From: Dermanyssus gallinae
Lineage: Eukaryota; Arthropoda; Arachnida; Mesostigmata; Dermanyssidae
Direction: 5' to 3'
Assembly: GCA_003439945.1 (NCBI GenBank)
Contig: QVRM01002806.1
Span: forward strand, 2,076,501 to 2,140,500
DNA length: 64,000 bases
Shown: one piece after another, positions 43,714 to 54,836 of the stretch
How the letters are laid out: the number at the start of each line of letters is the position of its first letter
Numbering within the stretch: the first letter of the stretch is position 1
Position numbers and translations under genes: made by a program
The notes under the pieces: generated by a model
What the model was told of the DNA's origin: nothing
The model's database searches: none
The model's input: the letters and a program-made list of their open reading frames with translations, nothing else

Positions 43714-44020
43714 TTATATATATATAGAGAGAGAGAGAGAATTTTATGACATGCCTCGTAGGTCTGGCAGTGACCAACGACATCGCGTTTGATGCCTTCG
43801 ACTTGAATCCAGGGAAAAGCCTGAACGTATATGTATTAATAAATCAGGCCAAAGAAGTTCACTCTGTGCTGGGTTCTTAAACATCTACCCGACCTGCTGT
43901 GGCTTTGGCTAAACTCATGGGTGTGCAGATTGGCAAAAACTACCGTTTTCAGTAAAGGCGAATGCAAAACGTAAAACTCTCTGAGGCATGAGTATACAGC
44001 GCACGTATAGAGATGACCGT
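43714..44020 (-). mobile_element. LINE J-family 3' end fragment with simple-repeat edge
   Basis: The segment 43,748-44,020 aligns with 45,140-45,445 in the same orientation. Shared words: catcgcgtt, tgccttcg, taataaatca, ccgttttcagt, gtaaaactctctgagg and tacagcgcacgtata. At its low end it runs into (TA)n(GA)n at 43,714-43,740, as LINE J runs into (TA)n at 45,091. It is a short 5'-truncated copy. Confidence 0.7.
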
Positions 44021-44238
44021 TCAAAAATGCGTCCTAGTCGGGTAAATCGAGATGTCAAGAGAAAGATCGTGCGACGGCGCGGTCAGGCTGTCCCCCATAG
44101 CGTTTCCCTACACTCGCCGAAGCTCTGATAGGAATTTCATCGGTTCGGCAGCCTCGTGACCGCCCGCGGGACATTGTTCACATAAGGCTGAAGCCACCAA
44201 TGCATCACATACATGTATATAAGTTAAATATCCCGCGT

Positions 44239-44289
<51 letters not shown>

Positions 44290-45090
44290 TATCATTGGGA
44301 GTAGATGTGACATACTGAATTGTCGTTTTGCCCTCGCCCCCTGCATGCGGGAACTGAGTTAAAATCACATGTGACGTATGTTGCCATGGGCTGATATATT
44401 TGACGTTGAATTCTCAACATACGAACATGTGAGCTGCTCGACTGTCGCAGACAGACGAGTTTTGTCTTATTGGACGTGTTCGAAAGGGGACAATGGCCTC
44501 AAGAGTGTCTGATAGATGACAGCTTGCCAAGTTCTAGCGGTTTATTCCACTGAAGTACTGTCTTGGACGGAACACTGGTGATGTGTAAGCTGAAACAAAA
44601 AATAGTAGTAGCTAGCGAAATCCGCAGGATGGTGATTTCGTACCCTCTAAGCTGTGGAGTAGAATCACGTTATTTGTCTTGTGAAGAGTTTGATTTAATA
44701 AGCACCAAGTCACTTACCGGCTCGTCTAAGTCAATAATTTAGATAAACACCATTTTGTTTACATGTAGTGACTTCTTCAGTGCAATTGGCTACTTCCCAG
44801 AGCGCCATATTTAAATAACATAATTAGCTGGGGAATTAAGTCAAGAAACGAGGAAAGCGGATGACGTCTTATAATGCCGGCAAACGGCCATTAAACGAAA
44901 ACGTCTGTGTCGCTCGGTGATTGTCGGTTTTTGAAAAATCTCGAGTCTCTTGGCAAACTCTGCTAGTGTCGACGCTCAATCAATCTTTAAGGCTTAATTA
45001 AGCGTTCGACCAGCTTAATTAAGCCTGCTTAGTTCGAATACTACTACGACTACAAGTAAAAAGAGGCAAATTTTACAGCATTTGTCTAGG
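44021..45090. other. unannotated stretch with (TA)n at 44,244-44,292
   Basis: No gene recognised. A pure TA microsatellite of about 49 bp lies at 44,244-44,292; the 86-codon minus frame across it is not a gene. Confidence 0.5.
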
Positions 45091-45111
45091 TATATATATA
45101 TATATATATAA
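45091..45111. repeat. (TA)n microsatellite at the 3' edge of LINE J
   Basis: TA run directly after the LINE J 3' UTR on the minus strand. Confidence 0.93.
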
Positions 45112-45490
45112 TCTGCACAAAACTACTAATCGAATGATATGCTTGCTAGGCTAGTAGGCAGGTCTAGCAGTGAGAAACGGCATCGCGTTAGGTGCCTTCG
45201 GCTCCGAGAGTTCATGGAGAGGTCTAAATTTATATGTAATAATAAATCAAACCAAATAAGTTTATACTGCGCTACCATTTTATCCCAAGGCTACCATTTA
45301 AACCAACGTCTTCCCGATCTGCCGTGACATTGCCCATATTCAATGGTGTGCAGCTAAACAAAAACGGCCGTTTTCAGTCAAGGTGAACGCAAAATGTAAA
45401 ACTCTCTGAGGTATGTCGATACAGCGCACGTATACGAGACGGTCGCAGAGAACCTGTTACTATTAACCACAAAACCATTTTAAGTAATAA

Positions 45491-47871
45491 TTAGAAAAGC
45501 ATAATTGAAGAGGAATCATTTGAAACATAGCCGATACGACCTTCTAGATGACCTTCTAGGTGTAAATTTTGATTCTGTGGAAGACGCTTCAGACCATTTA
45601 GAAAAATTGCTTTTGTTTTATGTGAAGCCAGTTCGAGACCTAGCGTGCGGAGCTGTTGTCGGATATCTGCCAAGACTCCGTTAGCTGTTGCTTCGAGCAG
45701 ATGCTTGTCACGGGCGGTAACGGTCAGTGCCAGACTGTATGCGTAGGCAATGGGATAAACTCCCTGGGATGCGACAGTCGAACTACTCTACGGTATGCTA
45801 TATTCCACTTAGTTAGTCCCAGTGCAGACCCTTGGGGGATCCCGGCTGTGACTGCGTAGTTCACACATTCGTATGCATATGCTCGGTCTTGTTTTTAAGC
45901 GATTTGTTTATGGCGTCCCACAAAAGCTTATTAAACGCGTTTTAGACGTCAATACAGATGGCCAGACCGATGTGTTGTCAGTAAATGTTTTGTGTGTTTC
46001 AGCTTTGTTTAGAACTTTACTTATAGCCGAGTGTGCGGAGTGTCCGGCTCAGAAACTAATCTGGTTTTCCGACAGCGACTTCTTGTCTTCTAATTCTGTA
46101 ACTAGTCGTCTGTTGATAATGCGCTTAGCTGTCTTGAATAGGCAGGAGATAATGCTTATAGGGCGGTATGCTGAGGAGTCTCCTTATGGTTTACCGGGTT
46201 GGGGGATAAGGGTCAGACGTACCGTTTTCCAAGGCTTAGAATAATCCCCGCTGGTGAGAATTGTGTCCATCATGCGTTTTAATAAGTTTGGACGGGTCTT
46301 TAGGTGCAGGCATACACTTGTGGAGGAATCGCAATTGGGCCTAGTGCTGTTCTTGGCCGTATGCATTCGGTCACAATTTTAAAATTTTATATTGAGATTG
46401 GCGTCGAGCCCGGTGGCGTGGTAGCTTAATTCTGCGCCACGCAGCCGAAGGAGACACATAGGTGCGCGGGCTCGAGCCCCACCGCTGCACATTTTTATAT
46501 ATGGGGACCCGTCTATAAAGCAATGTGAAAAACAGTTCCGTGGACGTTAAATCTCGGCTGAGGGTCAGCCCGAAAACTTTACTTAGATTGAGATTGGCTT
46601 GAAGGTATGGACTGAAGTGGCTTAAGAGATTACCGGCTCTGGCGGGGATCCTTGTGGAAAGAGGGTAGTTATAGTCGGTCGGGCTACTTCTAGTTGTAGG
46701 GGCGGTTGTGCGTCATTTTGTTACGCACGATCTTGTACTCTTTGTGCCAGTGGTTTTTTTCGACCTCCTCACACTAAAAGTTCTAGTGGCCTTTTTTACC
46801 ACTCTTAATGGCCTTATGTAAAGCTCTTCGTTCTTTCCATAAGTAGGAGAGTTCCGGCCGGTGCCTTGCTCTGCGACGTTTGCGTGCTCGTCGTAGGCGA
46901 TAGCAGGTCCTTCGCTTTTTGGCAATCTGACTATTCCACCAGTAGCATGGTGGACGATTATCTATTTTAAGGTGTGGGCTCTCGTGAGGCTTCCTCTAAT
47001 AGTGCAGATATTTCCACTACCGAGCATTCATTGAGATTAGATGCTTTCCTTTTTAATGCTTTCGGTAGGCAAGTACAATCTAGCCTGGAAAAGCGTTGCC
47101 GTTGTGTTGGAAAAATAGACACACAAAGAGGGTGGGCCGCAATAAAATCTCCTCCACAATCGCCTTTCGATGACCGCGAGTGTTCATGCAAAGGTATAGT
47201 TCTTCAGAGAAGTCCTCTCATTAATGAAGGGTGAAGTTTGGAAAAAAGTAAAATGAGATTGCAAAGTGGGATAAGGGATAAGTGGGTGCCTTGTCTTACT
47301 GAGGTGGGCGATAGTCTTGTGGGGGATACCTCGATCGAAGCAAATTTGTTGCCAGCGTGGGGCCCGGATTGAAAAACATAAAAGTTCAACCTTTCTAGAC
47401 CCCGGTATTATAGGGGTCTATGAGAGAGGTAGGTTTGCTATGTGTCTGATGAGGTGGGGAACCCGATGTGACCACGGTCGTTTGATCCGATTGGCACTCG
47501 CCACAGCTCCTGTCAGTCCGTAGCACTGTTAAATCAAGATCCGGGCTGACAGAGTGTGAAGCTTAGGGGGGAGGTGTGTTTAGTGGGTATGGGTCTCGGC
47601 GAAATGAGATCCAGCCGTCGGGGCCAAGTCCCACACAGCGCGGGTGGGCTCCCATGCTATGCCCGTCACCCTCCTCCTCCATAAAAAAGAGGTCTTCTAT
47701 GCGGCTTTCGGCTGCGATGTTGGACACCTGATCGTATGCTCTGTGGAGGCTTATTTGCAGTATTTCAATATTACTGGTCATTTTGTTGTAGTTTCCTCGG
47801 AGGTGTGTGACACCGTTGTCTTTTTTTGAGAGGACTAACTGGAAAATGCGGAACGCACACACGGTCACCAC
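45491..47871 (-). pseudogene. LINE J ORF2 relic: endonuclease and reverse transcriptase
   Basis: Recognisable pieces by position: ILQISLHRAYDQVSNIAAES (about 47,780-47,720), the first endonuclease block, with QISLHRA in place of the usual QINLNR; KKATRTFSVRRSKKTTGTK near 46,780, the RT linker; a PWKTVRLTLIPQPGKP block at 46,240-46,184; TAGIPQGSALG near 45,840, the RT PQG motif; and RQQLRTLGLELASHKTKAIF (45,660-45,600), the post-YADD block. The expected aspartate pair near 45,720 cannot be read in frame. The SINE at 46.4 kb splits the region. Non-functional. Confidence 0.72.
46391..46598 (+). mobile_element. SINE-1 copy 2, nested in LINE J
   Basis: Element 46,403-46,586 with perfect 12-bp target-site duplications attgagattggc at 46,391-46,402 and 46,587-46,598. 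The head reads gagcccggtggcgtggtagc and box B is ggctcgagccc (one mismatch). The body and the 3' end gaaaacttta match the other copies. The element interrupts the minus-strand LINE J, so it is younger than that LINE. Confidence 0.93.
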
Positions 47872-48189
47872 TGCAGGATTGTACTCAACTGCAAGTGTGG
47901 GCCGGTAGTGTGGGGCTCCAACCCACTAAAAAACAGTCATTTCCTCCTTCCCTCCCCAGCAGGGAAGTCCTGTTAGCGGTACTACAAACTACTGAGGGGG
48001 GGTGTAATAGCCCGGTTTACTGGTCGCGCCGGCCCCCAGAGAGGGCGTCGACATGCGCATGCGTTTAACCCGTTCTTTCCTGACATCGTTGTCTGTATGC
48101 TGGATATAGCGTCCTAGTACCGCAGTGTTCATGTATGTTGCATGTATAGTACTTACCATTAGCCGTGCAGCCCTCTGCGACGTGTCCTT

Positions 48190-49864
48190 ATCCTCCGCCG
48201 TTGAAGGGGCGATGTGTGGTTAAAACTCAGACACAGTGAACACTGTGGAACCAAAACCATTTTGTCTACGGACAGCAAGTCTAACAAGGTGTATATGTAT
48301 TTGCTGTAGCAGTCTTTGAGTTTCCTATGGTGGCATTAACGATACACGAGTAGTCGCCTGCGCGGGTTTTCTTTAGCGGGCTTAGAGTGAAAACCATTTC
48401 TATAGCTCCGTCCTTGGTAAGCGCCTTGAGGATGCCCTTCGGCTCGATGGACTCATCCAGGTCTTGGAATATCACGGCCTGCCCGGGTTTTCTTTAGCGG
48501 GCCTAGAGTGCAAGCCATTTATGGCGCTCCGTCCTTTGATAAGCGCTTTGAGGGTGTCTTTCGGCTCGATGGACTCATCAAGATCACGGATTATTACGGC
48601 CTTGGTCTGTGAGAGCGCTTGGGCTGTTGTTTCCGAAGACGCTGCCTACTTTATTTGCTGAAGGAATTTAGAGCCAGTGGCGGGAGTAGTACCTTGCACA
48701 ATCAGGCGGCTTTTGCCTGTAGCTTTTCGTGAAGCGCTTTTAACGTCTAACCTAGCTATCGCTGGGTCAATGTTATTTTTAAGAGAACGTAAAGCGTTTG
48801 CATGGTACCATTGCCTGATTTAACGACAACTGCAAAGGCAAAGTCAGGCTTCTTCCTCTTCTTTTTGTCGTGAGCTTCTTCTATTTTCCGGCCTTTAATT
48901 CAGATTTCCAGGGTCATTTCTGGGTACTGCATGAAGACTTGCTTCAATACTTTCCTCAAGAGAGCGATATCGGCTGTTGCCAGGATTGCCATTGTCACTG
49001 CCTGGATATCTTTTGTCCTAAGAAAGTTGTAGAGACTGGTCGCTGCTCTTCTTAGGACCCGCATAGAGACCTCGTTTTTGTTTTCTTCAGCATGCGGGAT
49101 CATCCGTGCGTAGAGTGCCCGAAGTGGGGCTGGAGTGTTTTCAACTCCTTCAATCGTCAAGGTGTCCCGTTTCTGCAGAAAAATATACTTCCCTTCCGTA
49201 AGGCACAGCAATACATTCTGCATTGCCGGACCCGTCTTGGTCGGACATTTGTGACTGCAGTAACCTCATGCTGAGGCCTGCTCAGCTAAGTTACTTGCCT
49301 TGCGGAGGCTAGTGTCAGTATAGGTGCACGCAGGCCATTCTCTTTACCTTTGCGTATTGTTTATCAAATAACTTCTCCTTAGGAAAGACTCCTTGTATCT
49401 CTGCAGTTATAAATTACTTTAGCGGTGGAAGAGGCGAAGCTCTGGGAATGGGTCAGTATTTATTTCCATGGAATGTCTCTTTGTTCTAGCGGGGGTAAAA
49501 CCAACTACAGGCGCTTTACGGCAGATTTCGCATATAGTTAAGCTCAGAGTTCTTACTGCTATAGAGATTTGCAGGTGTGTAGTCCGGTGTTTGATGATTA
49601 GTTTTTCTATGTCAGCCACTGATATCAGTAGGAGCTGTAAGTCCTTCTTGTTTCCATAGATAGGCAAAGAATGCTCTGCTCGCGCAGGACAAGAAGGTGC
49701 GCAAGTTTCCTTCTTTGCCTAAGGGGTGTAGCTAGCTTTGCTCTTAAGGAAGGCAGACTTAGACCCGCACAGAGTGTCCATGTGGGCTGGGGGTGGAGGG
49801 GTGAGTGGAAGGCGACACCTGTCGGGCTCAAATAATGATCTGAGTCTGCGCTCGGCTACTTCCA
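48190..49864 (-). pseudogene. LINE J ORF1 relic
   Basis: It starts at ATG 49,864 with MEVAERRLRSLFEPDRCRLP, then changes frame near 49,830. Other open pieces are 49,667-49,419, 49,223-48,900 and 48,475-48,281. The piece at 49.2-48.9 kb is charged and Leu/Ala-rich (LRALYARMIPHAEENKNEVS), as in helical N-terminal parts of ORF1. The block containing DLDESIEP is present twice because of a 121-bp tandem duplication. I could not find intact zinc knuckles. The role would be RNA binding; the assignment rests on position and style. Confidence 0.5.
48363..48603. repeat. two-copy 121-bp tandem duplication inside LINE J ORF1
   Basis: Units 48,363-48,483 and 48,484-48,603 both run from cgggttttctttagcgggc through tcggctcgatggactcatc to tta/atcacggcct. 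By eye they are roughly 85 percent identical, so the duplication is old. Confidence 0.85.
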
Positions 49865-50180
49865 TCCTTTAGTCAGCTAATGTGCGAGTATTACTCGCAC
49901 TTGCTATTCTGTCGGCTTGAAGTCGTATCGCAACGTTTAGATGTTCGGCGCGCTTCCGCTCTCGAGTTTTCGCACGTGGCGCCGTTCAAGTTGCTGCACG
50001 TGGCAGTGTTTTGGATTGTACGTGGCGGCGGTAACTAAGCGCATCGTCGTATTTGTTTTTTTGCAAATTATGTTCTGAACGACAGTGTTGAATCTTCTGG
50101 GCGAGATTTTATCTCGCCCGGTTTTTCGGAAGAAGCTGAATTTTTGTACGAAATCGACGATGTGTTTAGTTTATATATTG
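49865..50180. promoter_or_regulatory. 5' flank of LINE J with hairpins and repeated CACGTGG motifs
   Basis: Upstream of the LINE J ORF1 ATG are a perfect palindrome gtgcgagta-t-tactcgcac (49,882-49,900) and three cacgtgg/tacgtgg words at 49,973, 49,997 and 50,019 (spacing 24 and 22 bases). A second hairpin gggcgagat-ttt-atctcgccc is at 50,099-50,119. E-box-like repeats near an element's 5' end suggest promoter sequence, but no function is shown. LINE G coding starts just beyond. Confidence 0.35.
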
Positions 50181-53020
50181 GAGGATTTCATTATTCTAAC
50201 CGAGACTTGGGAGACCAAACCGTTTGACGTGCCTGGTTTCTACTCCGCTCACTCGCCGGCAGTCATACGTGCTCGCCGAGGCCGCCCTAGCGGCGGCGTG
50301 TCGGTACTGTATAACAAGAGAGTAGGCGAGATCAGTGTGGCATTGGCTGAAGATGATACAGTAGTACTTCGGGGTAACCAATGTAACATTGTGGCAGCCT
50401 ACGTCCGACCATCGAACGCCGAGAACACAACGGTGTTGATTGACAGAATCACACGGGCTATCCACGTTCCCCCCTCAGTTGGATTTCCGCTGTTAGTGGC
50501 AGGCGACTTTAACTCGAGGGTTGACAAACCTGATGATTTGCGTACTCGCGCTCTTCTCTCGATGCTCCATTATTTCGGCTGCAGTCTGATTACCGATACG
50601 AATGTTCCGACGTTTGAAGGCTTTATGGGAAGTTTGGTAATTCATATATTTGCATCCAACGTTGACTCGGAGAAAACTTGTTATATTGAAAAAAGCAACC
50701 CGCTACATGAAGGTGGTAACTTTAAATGGTATGTCCCAGTAGGAGTCGAAATGTTACTCCCTTAAATAGAGACTCCGCCGCAAAGAAACGCTGGGTTGGC
50801 TAAAACACTGAACCCAAATAAGTTTCGCCCAAAGCTTGCAGCGTTATTTCCGGTACAGCGTGACTCAGACATTGAATCGTACACGGGTGTTCTGACAGAG
50901 GCGATTACATCGTTCGTCTGTGCACCGAGCCCGCGTCGACAACGGCCATGGTTTAATACAAGCTGTAGACTAGCCTCCGTGACGCCGTTCCATGTCCGTC
51001 TGCTGGCTAAACAATGCCCGTGCATGATGCCGCTCTGTAACCTGCTCAAGAGTTCGTATAGACGAACTCTTAAGACGGCGCGACGGCAATATCTTGAACG
51101 TCAGGAAGAAAAGCTTCTGAAACAGGCAGTCAATAAGCCCCGCAGGTGGATTAAACGGGGGAAATCGACTTCGTGTCCTATAAACTCCGCTGTCTTGATA
51201 GAGCTTTTCAGGGAAATGTATGCAAGCGCAAATACCATTCCCAGCAAAGTTCCATTGTTCGATAGCGCATGGGACAAACTGACATCGTTTATGCGCGATC
51301 ACCTGGCTGCAGAGTTCTCCGTAGTGGAAGTGCTACGCTTCATGGGACGGCTCCAGCCAAACAAAGCAGGCTTGGACATACTTCGCAACGAACATCTGAA
51401 GACGACGGCTGGCATGGCTCCTTGTTGGACAAGTTTATTCAATGCTTGCCTCCGTCAGGACGTCTACCACGAACTTGGCGTGATGCACTGCTTATCATCA
51501 TACCAAAAGGGAAAGGTGATCCGCAGGTCCCGTCATCCTGGAGGGCGATTGCCAAGAAAAGTTGCTGTTACAAGCTTCTGGCACTCCTTATCACTCGACG
51601 GCTCAGCACCTTCTTGGAGTACTGCGGCTGCATACCGGACGAACAGCACGGTTTTCGCACAGGGCGTTCAACGATTACGGCATGCAACCTATTACTAATC
51701 GAAGTGCGCAGGGCCATTAGCCGGCCGAAACATGCACTCTACGCAGTATACGTCGATTTCAAATCTGCGTTCGACACGGCGCCTAGAGACAAGATCCTGG
51801 TAAAGCTCGCTGAGTGCGGAGTTCCGCTTAACATGCTTCGGCTAATCAAGGCTATGCTTCAGAAAAGCTCCGTGAGTATCGATGAGGGCGTGTCCCGGCT
51901 CCCGCCGTTTGCCCAAACGACCAGAGTCGCGCAAGGCGATAATCTGAGTCCTCTGCTATTCTCCCTGCTGCTGAATGACTTGCCATCCCGAGTCCAAAGA
52001 TCTACTTCTCACGTCAAAACGTTGCTGTATGCAGATGACCTTGTCATTTTCAGGAGAAGTCGTTTTCATGTCCAACAGGCATTGGCAAGGCTCTCCGCAT
52101 ACGTACAAGACACCGGCCTGACAATCAACCTTGATAAAAACTGAAGCTATGAAATTCCGCCGGGGAGGGCGACTAGCCGAATCCGACCCACAAGGGCCAA
52201 CGACCCTTGAGTATGTAAATAGCTTCAAGTACTTGGGGGTGGTACTACCTACCAACGGCCGATGCTTCAAAGAGCACCTTAAGGACAGGGTCAGGCGAGC
52301 CTTGGTTGCGAGTGTTGGGGTGCAGACGCCATCGAAGCTATCGCTGCAGTCAGCAATGGCTTTGTTTGATGTGAAAGTTGCACCTGTTGCTGAATACGGA
52401 ATTTAAGTGATATGGGAGTACCTTTCGGCGTCGCAGCTCGAGGTGGTCGATCGTATAAAGCCAGCATTTCTCAAACGTGTCATGGGGCTGCACCGCTCAA
52501 CACAAAACAGATTAGTTTACCTCTTGGGTGACACGCCGCTTTTTAAAGAAGATCTTAAACGATGTTTCGACCTTCCGACTACTTCAGCTTACCTAACTTC
52601 ATTAGCTTATGGGAGCGGAAGATGGCAGAAATCGACCCTGAATTCTATGATACGGGTGCAATGACCAACGACGCATGGAAGGGACTTAACAGGACCAATA
52701 GGCATATAGTAACACGTTTGCGGTTCATGGGCATCACCACATTCTCTGCGAAACATTAGGATTTCATGTCCCGTGTGATACCTGTATTTGCAGTAGGTGC
52801 GGGAACTTTTGCGCCAGGTACCACGCAGCGTCATGCCCAGAAGTGACTTCCCTAGGGAGTCTCGCTCTAATGGAGGGGTCCCAATAGCGTATTATTTGAT
52901 CATGAGTACATCGGAAAGGAGATTGTCCTCGATGTATGTTTGAATACGGAACAGTCATGTGTATACTAACACAAGTTTTACAATGTACCTAACAAAGTTG
53001 ATAATAAACATCATAATTGT
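50180..53020 (+). mobile_element. LINE G, plus-strand relative of LINEs A and B
   Basis: Endonuclease (50,185-50,765), RT linker (50,796-51,450), RT (51,420-52,140), thumb (52,131-52,664) and C-terminal Cys-rich end (to about 52,860), then a 3' UTR with ataataaacatcataattg ending near 53,020. ORF1 and the first endonuclease block are missing, so it is 5'-truncated near 50,180. It lies head to head with LINE J. Confidence 0.9.
50185..52860 (+). pseudogene. LINE G ORF2: endonuclease-reverse transcriptase, frameshifted
   Basis: Endonuclease motifs: FIILTETWETKPFDVPGFYS, GRPSGGVSVLYNKRVGE, LAEDDTVVLRG, VAGDFNSRVD, FEGFMGSLVIHIFASN. RT motifs: IPKGKGDPQVPSSWRAIAKK, PDEQHGFRTGRSTITA, YVDFKSAFDTAPRDKILVKL, FAQTTRVAQGDNLSPLLFSL, TLLYADDLVIF, MKFRRGGRLAESD. 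It has a frame change between 50,765 and 50,796, another at about 51,430, another at 52,135, and an in-frame TAA at about 52,404. YADD is intact, but no full product can be made. Motif order and spacing match LINEs A and B. Confidence 0.9.
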
Positions 53021-53029
53021 ATATATAGG

Positions 53030-53714
53030 AGGACCGGTTGTCTCGTAATTGCACATTTTATGCTTCTATGTCGGGCAAAAACACCAGTGTCACAAATTGT
53101 AGTAATTTAACTCTTACTCCGAAACATGACTTTTCAGAGACCATGCTATATTGTTTCAAAAAAGCTTTACAATTCCATATATCGCTCTTCAAATATTTCT
53201 GGGACAAAGTCATTTATGCATGCACTCAATCTCGACGGTCCGCCGAAAACTCGTAATTACTCCGCAACCGCGGCTCGCATTGCCATAAGTTTGGTGCTAA
53301 AATGATCGCCATAAAATGTGCGTTTTTATTAGTTTTGAGCGCTGCTGTGGTCGTAGGGTAATGATTTTGAGGCCGTTGGTGTGAAAGCTAATAGAAAAAC
53401 TTCATTTTACGAATTATGTTCTAAAGGATCATGTCGCATCTTCTGGTCGGCGTTTTATGTTCTTCAGAGGAAGCAGAATTTTCTCACGGACACGATGGTG
53501 AATTTAGTTTTTGTATAGGAGAACGGTTTCTGTTGCAATTGCACATTTTGTGCTTCGATGTCGGGCGAAAACACCAGTGTCACAAATTGTAGTAATTTCA
53601 CTCTTACTCCAAAACAAGACTTCTCAGAGACTTTGTTTCATTGGGAAAATATTTGCCTTAACGAGCTCTACAATTCCTTATACCGCTCTCGTCCTGGGAA
53701 ACCATATATCTATA
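53030..53714 (+). mobile_element. relics of one arm of the foldback element
   Basis: 53,030-53,210 aligns with 4465-4640 (shared: gtcgggcaaaaacaccagtg, tcacaaattgtagtaattt, tcagagacca). 53,243-53,714 aligns with about 4170-4640, again in the same orientation (shared: gtaattactccgcaacc, aaaatgatcgccat, gaagcagaattt). The second piece restarts closer to the palindrome's centre, so the two are separate partial copies. No inverted partner arm is present here, unlike at 3.6-4.6 kb. Confidence 0.8.
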
Positions 53715-54168
53715 TATATCCACATTCACCATTCATGTGTGTACGCTTAGCTGCGGCGGTTTGGTAATGATTTGAGGCCGTTGGTGTGAAAAGCTAATAG
53801 AAAAACTCATTTTACGAATATGTTCTAAAGGATCATGTCGCATCTTCTGGTCGGCGTTTTATGTTCTTCAGAGGAGCAGAATTTTCTCACGGACCGATGG
53901 TGAATTTAGTTTTGGTATAGGAGAACGGTTTCTGTTGCATTGCACATTTTGTGCTTCGATGGTCGGGCGAAAACACCAGTGTCACAAATTGTAGTAATTT
54001 CAACTCTTACGCCAACACAAGGACTTTCTCAGAGACTTTGTTTCATTGGAAAAGATTTGCCTTAACGAGCTCTACAATTCCTTATACCGCTCTCGTCCTG
54101 GGAAACCATATATCTATATATATCCACATTCACCATTCATGTGTGTACGCTTAGCTGCGGCGGTTTGG
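53359..54168. repeat. two-copy 405-bp tandem duplication, differing mostly by single-base indels
   Basis: Unit 1 is 53,359-53,764 and unit 2 is 53,765-54,168. The differences are nearly all single-base gains or losses in unit 2, for example gattttgag/gatttgag, gtgaaagc/gtgaaaagc, cttcatt/ctcatt, gaggaagc/gaggagc, gatgtcgg/gatggtcgg. Natural divergence gives mainly substitutions. Indel-only noise is typical of raw long reads, so unit 2 may be an uncorrected assembly duplicate. Confidence 0.9.
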
Positions 54169-54812
54169 TGGCCGATGAATGGTCTAGTCGAATGGGCAAA
54201 TATAATGGCGCAAAGACGACGAGAGGTCGGGGACGGCCGACCATTAGACCACCAGCGGACCTGCAAGCAGCAAGTGAGCTAGAGGGTGGGTTAGATAGCC
54301 GATGTCAATCGATGCTAGCTGGACTCTAACGAGGTGCTTGTTGGTATTCCTGTTTTGTCTTTTCGCTCATGCCCCCCCCCCCCCCCCTACCTCTTCCTCC
54401 CCAACCTTCAAGGTGGAGGCGAGGCGTGCCGCACGCATACAGACATACACCTACTAGTAGTAGTAGTATATTTCCAGTAGTTATAGTAGTTCTAGTAGGT
54501 GTACCGTATGATTAGTAAATGCCGTAGTTATGCGAGTTAGGCTGCTAATGCAATTGCTCGCTCAATTCTCGCCCCCCGCCACGCCTAAACCACCAGCACT
54601 ATAATTGAGCCGGCTTGTTCCGGCCAAACGCGTTGCGACGTGGTTTCAAATATGACGCTATTCGGAGACGTATTAAGAGCGGAGTGGTGACGATGCTGCT
54701 GATAATAATAATAATAATAGCATTATTAAGAATACAGATAAGAATGAATATGTTTTTATTGAACACTACTACTACTACTACTGCTAATACTACTAAATAT
54801 ATAAATAAAATG

Positions 54813-54836
54813 CTTTTCGGGCTGACCCCTAGCTAA
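54813..54836 (-). mobile_element. SINE-1 3' end fragment
   Basis: In reverse complement this segment reads agctaggggtcagcccgaaa, sharing a 15-base exact word gggtcagcccgaaaa with SINE-1 copy 2. Only the last about 25 bases remain, flanked by triplet repeats. Confidence 0.4.

Larger units (their letters stand above)
45112..49864 (-). mobile_element. LINE J, near full-length ancient R1/I-like element with a nested SINE
   Basis: Minus strand: ORF1 from ATG at 49,864 (MEVAERRLRS) to about 47,900, endonuclease start near 47,780, RT linker at 46,925-46,600, RT to 45,490, then a 3' UTR to (TA)n at 45,111. A SINE-1 copy (46,403-46,586 plus duplication) is inserted in the opposite orientation inside the RT coding region. 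Many stops and shifts show age. The C-terminal RT part is deleted near 45,480. LINE K and the tail at 43.7-44.0 kb appear to be relatives. Confidence 0.75.

Noticed and set aside
48281..48475. Immunoglobulin-like domain (AGDYSCIVNATIGNS)
   Set aside because: It lies in the LINE J ORF1 relic within a tandem duplication; one short resemblance without the first cysteine and tryptophan is not enough.
54141..54329. AT-hook protein exon (RGRGRP)
   Set aside because: A single short motif in a 62-codon frame that begins inside the tandem duplication; no further support.
54600..54720. Homeodomain-like string VATWFQ
   Set aside because: Only six residues, followed by a stop, with no helix 1 or 2 upstream; another frame is equally open.
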